Source of the DNA: Bradyrhizobium diazoefficiens
Lineage (GTDB): Bacteria; Pseudomonadota; Alphaproteobacteria; Rhizobiales; Xanthobacteraceae
Direction: 5' to 3'
NCBI RefSeq assembly: GCF_018131185.1
Contig: NZ_JAFCJE010000014.1
Span: 21,906 to 85,905 of the forward strand
Length of the DNA stretch: 64,000 nucleotides
The notes under the pieces were generated by a model. That model was not told where the DNA came from. It did not search any database and worked only from the letters and a program-made list of their open reading frames with translations. Position 1 is the stretch's first letter; the number at the start of each line of letters is the position of its first letter. A program made the position numbers and the translations under genes. Below are positions 36,858 through 45,868 of the stretch, one piece after another.

Positions 36858-37393
36858 AGCTCCTGCGGACCATCGCGCTCGATCCTTCCGATACATTCGT
36901 GTTCGACGCGGCGGCGGAGCCGGGCGAATGGGCCGTCTCCGGTGCCTTCCGCTTCTGGGATTGCGATGTAGCGACGCTCGAAGGCAAGGCGCGCGCGGCG
37001 TTTCGCGGCGGTTTCCTCGGGGTCCAATCCTGGGGCTGGTCGACGCTGGCGCAGATCGTTCCGGCGACCGAGGACGATTATCGCAGCCTGGTCGATCTCC
37101 TGGCCAGGCAACTTGTCGATCGCTTCGGTGCGCCGGACGTGGCGACCGCGAAGGCGGCGGCAGAAGAGGAGGTGGCGTTCTCCCAGTCGCTTTGCAGCCA
37201 TCCGATCAGCTCGCTTATTGCAGTGCACCGCGCGGTGAGCGAGGGCGAGATCCGCGAGTCTTTCCGCCGGCTGCAACTTCGCGAGGGGCAGGGACACGGC
37301 AAGGCGTTCTCGTTCATGGAAATGGAGGATGAGGTCGAGCCTGACGGCAGTCTCAGGCTTGCGGATCTGGGCCGGGGACCAACTGTCAGATGA
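36854..37393 (+). CDS. DUF6505 family protein, FDH accessory
   Basis: A 179-residue cytoplasmic protein, beginning MKLLRTIALDPSDTFVFDAAAEPG, with RAAFRGGFLGVQSWGWSTL in the middle and an acidic end. It matches the DUF6505 pattern seen next to formate dehydrogenase genes. No catalytic motif is recognised. Its start overlaps the previous gene by 4 bp and its stop overlaps the next by 4 bp. Role unknown. Confidence 0.75.
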   Translation: MKLLRTIALDPSDTFVFDAAAEPGEWAVSGAFRFWDCDVATLEGKARAAFRGGFLGVQSWGWSTLAQIVPATEDDYRSLVDLLARQLVDRFGAPDVATAKAAAEEEVAFSQSLCSHPISSLIAVHRAVSEGEIRESFRRLQLREGQGHGKAFSFMEMEDEVEPDGSLRLADLGRGPTVR

Positions 37394-38397
37394 ACGATTT
37401 CTGGATCGCCTGCGGCCATCATCTGCTCGATCGCGACGAAGGGGGCGGACTTCGTGTCACCGATGAATTCCTCAAGGCCTATTTTGCCCGCCCCGAATTG
37501 ATGCCGCCGGAGGATGCGTGCCCGGTCGAACGCCGGTTGCACCGCGAGCTGCTCGCCGATCCGCGTCAGGCGGTCGGCGCCGACGAGATTGCCGCGCTTG
37601 TCGACCCCGATGCCCGGGAGAACTGGCAGTTCGTGCTGGGGTTTCGCGATCTATTGTTGCGGCATCCGACGCTCGAAGCCGCTTATCTCGCGTCGGTACG
37701 ATCCGGCGGGGGTAACCTTCCGCCGCTCTTCGTCAACCAGCTCCTGCACGTCATTCTGCGTAACGCGCTCGACGGCTGCGACGATCCGTTCGTGCTGCGC
37801 GCGGCCGAGCTGTTCTTCCGGATTCAGCGGGTCCTGCCGCATGAACAGGCCGTGCTGCTCGGCGACGAGGAGGTCGTGGGCGGCCGGAGCCCGACCCCGG
37901 TGCTGTCCCTGATGTCGATGCTGGGAGCCACCACCGATGCGGTGGTCGACGTGCTGAGCGAAGAGAATGCCGACGCCTATTGGCAGCGCAGCGACCAGTT
38001 CGACATGGCTCTCGACCTCACGGCCGGCGGACGCGGACCGGTTGCGCTGGCACAGGTGATGACGCGCTGGATATCTCATCTGCTCGGCATCGACGTCATG
38101 ATTGAGCCGCTGCGCGCGCTGAAGGACGAAAAGCTCACCTGGTATGTCGGGCTCGACGCCGACGCCACCAGGCTCGGGGACCGCCTCTGGCACGGCGAGG
38201 AGCTCGACCAGCGCAGCGCCGACCGGGTGCTCGCACTGTTCCGGCTGACCTTTGCGGACTCGAGCCGCGCGCTCGACGATGTCAGGGGCGAGCCGGTCTA
38301 CTTGATCTTGTCGATGACGGCGGACCAGAAGGTTCGGTTGAAACCGCAGAATCTGCTGACCGGACTACCGGTGAAGGGCCCGGAGATGGCGACATGA
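37390..38397 (+). CDS. DUF6352 family protein, FDH accessory
   Basis: A 335-residue soluble protein with a characteristic start MNDFWIACGHHLLDRDEGG. It is mostly helical; no transmembrane segment, cysteine cluster or nucleotide motif is evident. DUF6352 proteins co-occur with fdh genes in Rhizobiales, and their function is not established. It overlaps its neighbours by 4 bp on each side, so the stoichiometry of the five accessory proteins is probably controlled by coupling. Confidence 0.75.
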   Translation: MNDFWIACGHHLLDRDEGGGLRVTDEFLKAYFARPELMPPEDACPVERRLHRELLADPRQAVGADEIAALVDPDARENWQFVLGFRDLLLRHPTLEAAYLASVRSGGGNLPPLFVNQLLHVILRNALDGCDDPFVLRAAELFFRIQRVLPHEQAVLLGDEEVVGGRSPTPVLSLMSMLGATTDAVVDVLSEENADAYWQRSDQFDMALDLTAGGRGPVALAQVMTRWISHLLGIDVMIEPLRALKDEKLTWYVGLDADATRLGDRLWHGEELDQRSADRVLALFRLTFADSSRALDDVRGEPVYLILSMTADQKVRLKPQNLLTGLPVKGPEMAT

Positions 38398-38909
38398 GCC
38401 CTGCGGCGCGGCCCTTATTGTCGATTGCCATCGGTGTCGTGGTCGAGCGGCGCAAGGCCGATTCGCCTTGGGTCGATTTCGTCTGGCGCGCGATCGCTGT
38501 TTTGCCGGACGAGCCGGACACGCGACCCTGGACCTTGCTGCGCGAGCAGGAGGGCTCGACCCTGTTCTACGCCGGGCGTGGGACCGTAGATCTCTATCCA
38601 TCCGAGACGGCGCGCTATCGCGACAATCTGGCTTCCGGTCATCCGAGCATATGGACCGTGCTGTCGCCTTCGGAGGGCGTGTGGCCCTATGCGGTCGCCG
38701 CGGTGACCGCCGATCCCGCGGAGGGCGAGGGCTTTACCGAAGCCGCCGACAATCTCGTCGAAGCGGTGCCGATGCCCGAGGTGCTGCGCGAGGCAATTGA
38801 AAGCTTCGTGGCCGAGCACCATGTCGAGCGGGAATTCGTCAAACGCAAGCGGCGCCGCGCCGACCCGGAGGCGCTGGCGCGGCGCGAACATGAGGGCGGA
38901 CAGGAATGA
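38394..38909 (+). CDS. DUF3305 family protein, FDH accessory
   Basis: A 171-residue protein with the DUF3305 core: a first strand LSIAIGVVVERRKADSPWVDFVW (shared by the family) and a central ATYR-like region YAGRGTVDLYPSETARYRDNL. The C-terminus is basic (VKRKRRRADPEALARREHE). Paired DUF3305-DUF3306 genes are a hallmark of this formate dehydrogenase locus. No biochemical role is known. It overlaps its neighbours by 4 bp. Confidence 0.8.
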   Translation: MSPAARPLLSIAIGVVVERRKADSPWVDFVWRAIAVLPDEPDTRPWTLLREQEGSTLFYAGRGTVDLYPSETARYRDNLASGHPSIWTVLSPSEGVWPYAVAAVTADPAEGEGFTEAADNLVEAVPMPEVLREAIESFVAEHHVEREFVKRKRRRADPEALARREHEGGQE

Positions 38910-39517
38910 GCGAGGAGGAGTTCCTTGCACGTTGGTCCCGCCGCAAGCGCGAGTCGCGAGCGGAGCCGGCGAAGCCTGCTGCGGCGCAGCCCGCGCCGCC
39001 TTCCGCGGTCAATGACGACGAGAGCGAGCTCGATCTAACGAGCCTGCCGTCGATCGACGAGATCGATGCTGCGACCGACATCACCGCGTTCTTGCGCAAG
39101 GGAATCCCGCAGGACTTGGGTCGTGCGGCTCTTCGCCGCGCTTGGGCCGCCGATCCTGCCATTCGCGACTTCGTCGGTCTCGCGGAGAACGCCTGGGACT
39201 TCAACGATCCGACCGCGATGCCCGGGTTTGGGCCATTGGATTGTTCCTCGGAGGAACTGGCCGCACTCGTCGACCGGATCGTCGGCGGCGTGCGTGAGGC
39301 GGCGCAGTCTCTCCCCGAAGCGTCAATCGAAACGGCGAATTCTTCGGCGCAATTTCATCAAGCCGATGCGATAGCTCCATCCGACGTCGCGAAGTTGCCG
39401 GATGAGACGAAGCGGCCGCCAGTCCCTGTTGCAGTGCAGCCAACGGCGGCAGAGAGATTCGCGGATCTCGCTGAGCCTGTCAGGCCGCGAACGCATGGTG
39501 GTGCACTGCCGCGCTGA
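38906..39517 (+). CDS. DUF3306 family protein, FDH accessory
   Basis: A 203-residue protein with the DUF3306 signature: an N-terminal FLARWSRRKRE motif, an acidic DESELDLTSLPSIDEIDAATD segment, and a helical FLRKGIPQDLGRAALRRAW stretch. The last about 80 residues look disordered. It is last of five overlapping accessory genes, 136 bp before the HTH-TorD gene. It resembles a docking or scaffold protein, but this is inference. Confidence 0.8.
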   Translation: MSEEEFLARWSRRKRESRAEPAKPAAAQPAPPSAVNDDESELDLTSLPSIDEIDAATDITAFLRKGIPQDLGRAALRRAWAADPAIRDFVGLAENAWDFNDPTAMPGFGPLDCSSEELAALVDRIVGGVREAAQSLPEASIETANSSAQFHQADAIAPSDVAKLPDETKRPPVPVAVQPTAAERFADLAEPVRPRTHGGALPR

Positions 39518-39653
39518 GCGAATAGACCAAAGACTATAGGGCCAGGCTATGAGCAGGCGATTGACGGTCCGCGGAACCACGATTACGCTTCGCCTAGTGC
39601 TTTGTAAAAAATGAAAATATTCAGCAGACGGGACTCTTGGATGGGAGGTCCAC

Positions 39654-40430
39654 GTGCGTGATGACGGGCTTGAGCGCGCGATCGATGCCGCAGGCGGCAT
39701 CGCTCAGCTTGCGCGCAAAATAGGCATCAGCCAGCCCTCCGTCTCGACCTGGTCCCGCGTGCCCGCACAACGGGTGATTGCAGTCGAAAACGCCACCGGT
39801 GTTTCTCGCAACGACCTGCGCCCCGATCTCTACGAACAGGCCATGCCCGCAGAACCCCTCGATCCCGTCGATGCAGCGCGCGGACGGGAATATGCACTGT
39901 TGGCGACGTTGCTGTCCGCGCCGCCGTCGAAACGATTGCTGGAGCAGCTCGCTGCATTGGCCGGTGACGCAACGCCGCTCGGGCGTGCGCATGCCGCGCT
40001 CGCCGACGCCGCCGCAAGCGCAGCCCCAAGTCAAGTCGAGCGGGAATATTTCGATCTGTTCGTCGGGCTCGGTCGCGGCGAATTGCTTCCCTACGCGTCC
40101 TACTATCTCACGGGATTCCTCAACGAACGGCCGCTGTCGCGCCTGCGCGCAGACATGGCTGCGCTCGGCATCGAGCGGATCGTCAACAATTCCGAGCCCG
40201 AGGATCATGCCGCGATCCTGTGCGAGATCATGTCGGGCCTAGCCGACGGCTGCCTGGATGCTTCGCCCGAGGCTCAGCGCGCCTTCTTCGACAAGCACCT
40301 GTCGCCCTGGATGGGGCGGCTATTCGCAGACATGGAGAGCGCCGACAATGCGCGATTCTATCGCGCCGTCGGTGCCCTCGGCCGCACCTTCATCGAGATC
40401 GAGACGGAAGCATTCACATTCGCCAATTGA
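39654..40430 (+). CDS. HTH-TorD fusion: redox enzyme maturation chaperone
   Basis: A 258-residue protein read from GTG with GGGAGG 6 bp upstream. Residues about 1-60 form a Cro/YdaS-type helix-turn-helix (AGGIAQLARKIGISQPSVS, WSRVPAQRVIAVENATG). Residues about 75-255 match the TorD/DmsD chaperone family (EYFDLFVGLGRGELLPYASYYLTG, EDHAAILCEIMSGL), which binds Tat signal peptides of molybdoenzymes. The fused DNA-binding domain is unusual and could link chaperone occupancy to gene expression. It sits directly before fdh structural genes. Confidence 0.85.
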   Translation: MRDDGLERAIDAAGGIAQLARKIGISQPSVSTWSRVPAQRVIAVENATGVSRNDLRPDLYEQAMPAEPLDPVDAARGREYALLATLLSAPPSKRLLEQLAALAGDATPLGRAHAALADAAASAAPSQVEREYFDLFVGLGRGELLPYASYYLTGFLNERPLSRLRADMAALGIERIVNNSEPEDHAAILCEIMSGLADGCLDASPEAQRAFFDKHLSPWMGRLFADMESADNARFYRAVGALGRTFIEIETEAFTFAN

Positions 40431-40459
40431 TCGACGCGCGTCGGTCCGGGAGAGATGCG

Positions 40460-40669
40460 ATGAGTGACGAGACGAAAGCAAAGGTGGGACGCCGCGACTT
40501 CCTTCGCCAGGTCGGCATCGGCACGGTCGGCGCCGGCGCGACGCTTGCGACACCGCTGGTTGGCTCGGCGCAGGCGGACAGCGAGAACAACGATGAGAAG
40601 CGCAAGGCGCGCTACAAGGAATCCGATCACGTGAAGACGTTCTACCGCGTCAACCGTTATCCGGCCTGA
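40460..40669 (+). CDS. Small Tat-signal formate dehydrogenase region protein
   Basis: A 69-residue protein with a twin-arginine signal (GRRDFLRQVG, about 10-19), followed by a small hydrophobic stretch and a polar mature part ending KTFYRVNRYPA. It matches the short Tat-substrate family found upstream of formate dehydrogenase alpha subunit genes. Probably a small subunit or export helper. It lies 29 bp after the TorD gene and 13 bp before the alpha subunit. Confidence 0.8.
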   Translation: MSDETKAKVGRRDFLRQVGIGTVGAGATLATPLVGSAQADSENNDEKRKARYKESDHVKTFYRVNRYPA

Positions 40670-40682
40670 GAGGAGGCTGCTC

Positions 40683-43625
40683 GTGCTTATCAAGCGAACA
40701 CATCAGCGTTCCGATCGCCGCGGCTCCGTCGCCGAATCCCTTGCCGGCCAGGGCGGGGGACTTGATCGCCGTGCCTTCCTGCGCCGGTCCGGCCTCGCCG
40801 GCGGTGCTCTCGCCGCGCTGGGCGCCATGCCGGTCGGCAGCGTTCGGAAGGCTGAAGCGGCCACGGCCGGCCCGCTCGCGGCCGGCGCGGTCGTCAAGAA
40901 GAGCATCTGCACGCATTGCGCGGTGGGCTGCACCGTCACGGCGGAAGTGCTCAATGGCGTCTGGATCGGGCAGGAGCCGAGCTGGGATTCCCCGATCAAC
41001 CGCGGCTCGCATTGCGCCAAGGGCGCCTCGGTGCGCGAGCTCGTGCACAGCGATCGCCGTCTGCGCTTTCCGATGAAGCTCGTGAACGGGCAATGGACGC
41101 GCGTGTCCTGGGACACGGCGGTGAACGAGATCGGCGACAAGCTGCTCCAGGTGCGCGAGAAGTCAGGCAGCGATTCCGTGTACTGGCTCGGCTCGGCCAA
41201 GATGACCAACGAGGGCTCCTACCTGTTCCGCAAGCTCGGCGCGTTCTGGGGCACCAACAACACCGACCATCAGGCCCGCATCTGCCACTCCACCACCGTC
41301 ACCGGCGTCGCCAACACCTGGGGCTATGGCGCGATGACGAACAGCATCAACGACATGCGCAACTCCAAGACGATGCTGTTCATCGGCAGCAACGCCGCGG
41401 AAGCGCATCCCGTCAGCATGCAGCACCTGCTCGAAGGCAAAGAGCTCAACAAGGCGAACTTCATCGTCTTCGATCCGCGCCTGACCCGCACCGCGGCGCA
41501 TGCCACCGAGTATGTCCGCATCCGTCCCGGCACCGACATTCCCGTGCTCTACGGCATGATGTGGCACATCCTTAAGAACGGCTGGGAGGACAAGGAGTTC
41601 ATCGCCCAGCGCGTCTACGGGTTCGACGATCTGCGCAAGGAAGTCGAGAAGTGGAATCCGCAGGAGGTCGAGCGCGTCACCGGCGTGCCCGCAGCCCAGC
41701 TCGAACGTGTCGCCAAGATGTTTGCGACGGTCAAGCCCGCGACCATCATCTGGTGCATGGGCCAGACCCAGCACACGGTCGGCACCGCCAATGTGCGGGC
41801 GAGCTGCATTGCCCTGCTGATGACCGGCAATGTCGGCAAGTCCGGCGCCGGCGCCAACATCCTGCGCGGCCATGACAACGTGCAAGGCGCGACCGATGTC
41901 GGTCTCGATATCGTGACTCTGCCATTCTATTACGGCCTCGCTGAAGGCGCCTGGAAGCACTGGTCGCGGGTCTGGGAGGTCGATTACGATTATCTGGTCT
42001 CCCGCTTCGACGAGAAGAAGCAGATGGAGACGCCAGGCATCCCGCTGACACGCTGGTTCGATGCCGCGCTGCTGCCGAAGGCCGATGTCGCACAGAAGGA
42101 CAACGTCAAGGCCGTCTTCGTGCAAGGCCATGCCAGCAACAGCATCACCCGCATTCCGGAATCGATGAAGGGTCTGAAGGCGCTGGACCTGCTGGTGATC
42201 GCGGATCCGCATCCGACGACCTGGGCGTCCTTGGCCGTGGAGGCGGGACGCAAGGATGGCGTCTACATCCTGCCCGTGGCAACGCAGTTCGAATGCGCGG
42301 GATCGCGCGTCGCCTCCAACCGCTCGATGCAATGGGGCGAGCAGATCGTCAAGCCGATCTTCGAATCCAAGGATGATCTCGAGATCATCTATCTGCTGGC
42401 GAAGAAGTTCGGCTTCGCCGACAAGATGTTCAAGAACATCAAGGTCGAGAACAATCTTCCCCTGGCCGAGGACGTGCTGCGCGAGATCAACCGCGGAAGC
42501 TGGTCGACCGGCTATTGCGGACAGTCGCCCGAGCGCATCAAGGCGCACATGAAGAACCAGAACAAGTTCGATCTGGTGACGATGCGCGCGCCCAAGGACG
42601 ATCCGGAAGTCGGCGGCGACTATTACGGCCTGCCGTGGCCGTGCTGGGGCTCGCCCGAGGTGAAGCATCCGGGATCGCCGCTGCTCTACAACAACAATCT
42701 GCACGTGATGGACGGCGGCGGCGCGTTCCGGCCCCGCTTCGGCATCGAGCGCGAGGAGAAGCTGCCGGACGGGACGACGCGCAAAGTGAGCCTGCTTGCC
42801 GACAAGTCCTTTTCCAAGGGCTCGGAGATCGAGGACGGCTATCCCGAGTTCACGCTCGCCAGTCTGAAGAAACTGGGTTGGGACAAGGATCTCACCGAGG
42901 CCGAAATGGCGACAATCCAGAGGGTCAACCCGGCCAATCCGGACGCGGTGTCCTGGGCGACGGACCTCTCGGGCGGCATCCAGCGCGTCGCGCTGAAGCA
43001 CGGCTGCGTGCCGTTCGGCAACGGCAAGGCGCGCATGAATGCGTTCGGTCTGCCGGATCCGATCCCGGTGCACCGCGAACCGATCTACACGCCGCGTGTC
43101 GATCTGGTGGAAAAGTATCCGACGCTGCCCGACGCCCGGCAGTTCCGTCTGCCCAATATCGGCTTCTCCGTTCAGAAGGCGGCAGTCGAGAAGGGGATCG
43201 CAAAGCAGTTTCCACTCATCCTCTCTTCGGGACGTCTGGTGGAGTACGAGGGCGGCGGCGAGGAGACGCGCACCAACCCATGGCTCGCCGAGTTGCAGCA
43301 GGACATGTTCATCGAGATCAGTCCGGCCGATGCCGCCGACCGCGGCATCAGGGACGGCGGCTGGGTCTGGGTGAGCGGCGCCGAGAACAACTCGCGGGCG
43401 AGGATGAAGGCGCTCGTGACCGAACGCGTCGGCAAGGGCGTCGCCTGGATGCCGTTCCATTTCGGCGGCTGGCTCGGCGGCGCCGATTTGCGCAAGAACT
43501 ATCCCGCCGGCACCGACCCGATCGTGCTGGGCGAGAGCGCCAACACGATCACGAGTTACGGCTACGATCCTGCAACCGGCATGCAGGAGCCGAAGGTCAC
43601 GCTTTGTCAGATCGTCGCAGCTTGA
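40683..43625 (+). CDS. fdhA: Formate dehydrogenase major (alpha) subunit, molybdopterin-type
   Basis: A 980-residue molybdopterin oxidoreductase. A twin-arginine signal DRRAFLRRSGLAGG (about 28-41) directs folded export. A [4Fe-4S] site uses Cys76, Cys79, Cys83 and Cys111. The molybdenum ligand appears to be Cys201 followed by His202 in HQARICHSTTV, so it is the cysteine form, not selenocysteine. The molybdopterin-binding C-terminal domain ends near EPKVTLCQIVAA. It oxidises formate to CO2 in the periplasm and passes electrons to the beta and gamma subunits encoded next. It starts at GTG. Confidence 0.93.
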   Translation: MLIKRTHQRSDRRGSVAESLAGQGGGLDRRAFLRRSGLAGGALAALGAMPVGSVRKAEAATAGPLAAGAVVKKSICTHCAVGCTVTAEVLNGVWIGQEPSWDSPINRGSHCAKGASVRELVHSDRRLRFPMKLVNGQWTRVSWDTAVNEIGDKLLQVREKSGSDSVYWLGSAKMTNEGSYLFRKLGAFWGTNNTDHQARICHSTTVTGVANTWGYGAMTNSINDMRNSKTMLFIGSNAAEAHPVSMQHLLEGKELNKANFIVFDPRLTRTAAHATEYVRIRPGTDIPVLYGMMWHILKNGWEDKEFIAQRVYGFDDLRKEVEKWNPQEVERVTGVPAAQLERVAKMFATVKPATIIWCMGQTQHTVGTANVRASCIALLMTGNVGKSGAGANILRGHDNVQGATDVGLDIVTLPFYYGLAEGAWKHWSRVWEVDYDYLVSRFDEKKQMETPGIPLTRWFDAALLPKADVAQKDNVKAVFVQGHASNSITRIPESMKGLKALDLLVIADPHPTTWASLAVEAGRKDGVYILPVATQFECAGSRVASNRSMQWGEQIVKPIFESKDDLEIIYLLAKKFGFADKMFKNIKVENNLPLAEDVLREINRGSWSTGYCGQSPERIKAHMKNQNKFDLVTMRAPKDDPEVGGDYYGLPWPCWGSPEVKHPGSPLLYNNNLHVMDGGGAFRPRFGIEREEKLPDGTTRKVSLLADKSFSKGSEIEDGYPEFTLASLKKLGWDKDLTEAEMATIQRVNPANPDAVSWATDLSGGIQRVALKHGCVPFGNGKARMNAFGLPDPIPVHREPIYTPRVDLVEKYPTLPDARQFRLPNIGFSVQKAAVEKGIAKQFPLILSSGRLVEYEGGGEETRTNPWLAELQQDMFIEISPADAADRGIRDGGWVWVSGAENNSRARMKALVTERVGKGVAWMPFHFGGWLGGADLRKNYPAGTDPIVLGESANTITSYGYDPATGMQEPKVTLCQIVAA

Positions 43626-43637
43626 GGAGCAACGAAC

Positions 43638-44234
43638 ATGGCTCGAATGAAGTTTCTCTGCGACGCTGATCGCTGCATCGAATGCAACGCCTGCGTCACC
43701 GCCTGCAAGAACGAGCATGAGGTGCCCTGGGGCATCAACCGGCGCCGCGTCGTCACCATCAACGACGGCAAGCCGGGCGAGCGCTCGATCTCGATGGCCT
43801 GCATGCATTGCACCGACGCGCCTTGCGCGGCGGTGTGCCCGGTGAACTGCTTCTACACCACCGCGGATGCAGTGGTGCTGCATTCCAAGGACCTCTGCAT
43901 CGGTTGCGGCTATTGCTTCTACGCCTGTCCGTTCGGCGCGCCGCAATACCCGAAGGTCGGCAATTTCGGCTCGCGCGGCAAGATGGACAAATGCACCTAT
44001 TGCGCCGGCGGCCCGGAAGCCGATGGCAGCAAGGAGGAATACGAGAAATACGGCGCGAACCGGCTGGCCGAAGGCAAGCTGCCGCTGTGCGCCGAAATGT
44101 GCTCGACCAAATCGTTGCTTGCGGGCGACGGTGAAATCATCGCCCAGATCTACAAGGAGCGCGTCATGAAGCGCGGCTATGGCTCGGGCGCATGGGGCTG
44201 GAAGACCGCCTATCGTGAGACGATCGAGTCCTGA
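43638..44234 (+). CDS. fdhB: Formate dehydrogenase beta subunit, 4Fe-4S ferredoxin type
   Basis: A 198-residue iron-sulfur protein with four ferredoxin-like cysteine groups, including CIECNACVTACK (C13, C16, C19, C23), CMHCTDAPCAAVCP, CIGCGYCFYACP and a looser CTYC...C...C group. It relays electrons from the molybdenum subunit to the membrane cytochrome b subunit. It starts 12 bp after the alpha subunit stop. Confidence 0.93.
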   Translation: MARMKFLCDADRCIECNACVTACKNEHEVPWGINRRRVVTINDGKPGERSISMACMHCTDAPCAAVCPVNCFYTTADAVVLHSKDLCIGCGYCFYACPFGAPQYPKVGNFGSRGKMDKCTYCAGGPEADGSKEEYEKYGANRLAEGKLPLCAEMCSTKSLLAGDGEIIAQIYKERVMKRGYGSGAWGWKTAYRETIES

Positions 44235-44273
44235 CGTGGGCAGCCGAGGGCGCGCAAGACCGGGGAGGACGTG

Positions 44274-45275
44274 ATGGCGTCGTTTGGAAGGTTCATTCGC
44301 CTGGCGTTGGGCGCCTGGGCGCTGCTAGTTTTGCTGACGGCGGTGCCCGCAGGTGCTCAGCAGGTCAACCCGACCGCGAGCGCGGTCAAGGAGCAGCAGC
44401 TTCTGCAGGAGCTCAACCGGATTCAGGGTCGCGTCAGCATTCCCGATCAGCGCTCGGGTGTTCTGGAGCAGCCGCAGGGACGCGAATGGCGGGAATTCCG
44501 CGATGTGACGCTGCGTTGGGTCGGCGGCATTGCCATCCTCGGCATGATCGCGGCCGTGGTGATCTTTTATCTCACCGTCGGAATGGTGCGCCTCGAAGCC
44601 GGACGGTCGGGCCGCACCATCGTGCGCTTCAACGCATTCGAGCGGTTCGTGCACTGGCTGACAGCGACCTGCTTCATCGTCCTGGCCATTTCCGGCTTGA
44701 ATATCACGTTCGGCCGGCCATTGCTGCTGCCGCTGATGGGCTTCGAGGCTTTCTCGGAGTGGTCGCAATGGGGAAAATACGCCCACAACTATCTGAGCTT
44801 CCCGTTCACCCTCGGTGTCATCCTGATCTTCCTGATGTGGATCGGCGGCAATATCCCGAGCAAGGTGGATATCGAATGGGCCAAACGCGGCGGCGGACTG
44901 ATCGGGCATGATCATCCGCCGGCCCGCCGCTTCAATGGCGGTCAGAAGATGATCTACTGGATCGTCGTGATCGGCGGCGGGCTCGTTGCGGCGAGCGGCT
45001 ACGCGCTGATGTTCCCGTTCTACGGCACGGGGATCGAGGGCATGCAAATGGCCCAGATCGTTCACTCGATCGTGGCGGTCTTGTTCGTCGCGGCCATGAT
45101 CGGGCACATCTATATCGGCACCATCGGGATGGAGGGTGCGTTCGAGGCCATGGGCTCGGGCGAAGTCGACGTCAACTGGGCGCGCGAGCACCATAGCCTC
45201 TGGCTCGACGAGCAGAAGGCGCGAACGGGACCGAACGACGGACGGCCGCAGCCCGCAACCGAGGCGGCGGAGTAA
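44274..45275 (+). CDS. fdhC: Formate dehydrogenase gamma subunit, cytochrome b556
   Basis: A protein of about 333 residues that anchors the enzyme in the inner membrane. It begins with a cleavable signal-like segment (about 1-29, ending PAGAQQ), then a long N-terminal region and about four membrane helices of the cytochrome b561-like fold with His ligands in ERFVHWLTATC, GKYAHNYLSF, IVHSIVAV and GHIYIG. Electrons go to quinone. ATG at 44274 was chosen over a GTG immediately before it. Confidence 0.9.
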   Translation: MASFGRFIRLALGAWALLVLLTAVPAGAQQVNPTASAVKEQQLLQELNRIQGRVSIPDQRSGVLEQPQGREWREFRDVTLRWVGGIAILGMIAAVVIFYLTVGMVRLEAGRSGRTIVRFNAFERFVHWLTATCFIVLAISGLNITFGRPLLLPLMGFEAFSEWSQWGKYAHNYLSFPFTLGVILIFLMWIGGNIPSKVDIEWAKRGGGLIGHDHPPARRFNGGQKMIYWIVVIGGGLVAASGYALMFPFYGTGIEGMQMAQIVHSIVAVLFVAAMIGHIYIGTIGMEGAFEAMGSGEVDVNWAREHHSLWLDEQKARTGPNDGRPQPATEAAE

Positions 45276-45304
45276 CGCGCGCAGCCTGAAGCGGGTAGCC
45301 GGCT

Positions 45305-45508
45305 TTATTGCGCCGGCTCTTTGCCGAACAAGACGGAACGGTCCTGGATGTCCTGTTCGGGGAGCAGGGCCGTTCGACCTGCCTGCATGCTTTGAATGGA
45401 CGCCATGCCGCTCTGACCGGAACGGAACAGGGCATGCGAATTCAGCACGGTGCTGGCCGCACCGGCCAGAACGAGGGCTGCAATGAGCGGGAGCACGAGG
45501 CGTTTCAT
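45305..45508 (-). CDS. Small exported protein after the fdh operon
   Basis: A 67-residue protein with a signal or anchor segment (about 1-22, MKRLVLPLIAALVLAGAAS) and a short polar tail ending DIQDRSVLFGKEPAQ. It converges on the fdh operon end. No family was recognised. Confidence 0.6.
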   Translation of the reverse strand: MKRLVLPLIAALVLAGAASTVLNSHALFRSGQSGMASIQSMQAGRTALLPEQDIQDRSVLFGKEPAQ

Positions 45509-45868
45509 GCGCGTCTCCGTCTGCCATGTCCACCCGTCACGACTGATAGACGTACATTGTCCGGCCCGATGTGAGCCACTTCACAGGCAGCGGTTCCAAT
45601 TGCATCGTCTTCCCAGCGGGACGGGATGAAGCGACGCAACTGGACCAGCGTCGTGCGAACACACTCGCAAGCGTGCGGCGCGCGTCATGCGAGAGCTGGC
45701 TCATGAGGCCTTGGTATTAGCGGGCCGCACGCCGCGATCGTATCGATCAGATCCGCCGGACCTGTGTCGTGCTCGGAACCAAAGCCCTTCCATTGGCATT
45801 CAGTCGCTGAAATCGCCGCGTCGATGTCGACTGACGTCGCGCGGCGATGCGCTTGACGGTGGAGCACG
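45509..45868. other. 360-bp gap, no convincing gene
   Basis: The stretch holds no clear coding sequence. A 71-codon minus-strand frame (45685-45900) runs into the next gene on the other strand with mixed third-position composition and was not accepted. A GGAAC-N17-CATT sequence about 70 bp before the hydrolase gene weakly resembles an EcfG promoter. Confidence 0.4.

Noticed and set aside
45774..45800. GGAAC-N17-CATT as an EcfG promoter for the hydrolase gene
   Set aside because: The -10 box deviates from CGTT and nothing else supports stress control.
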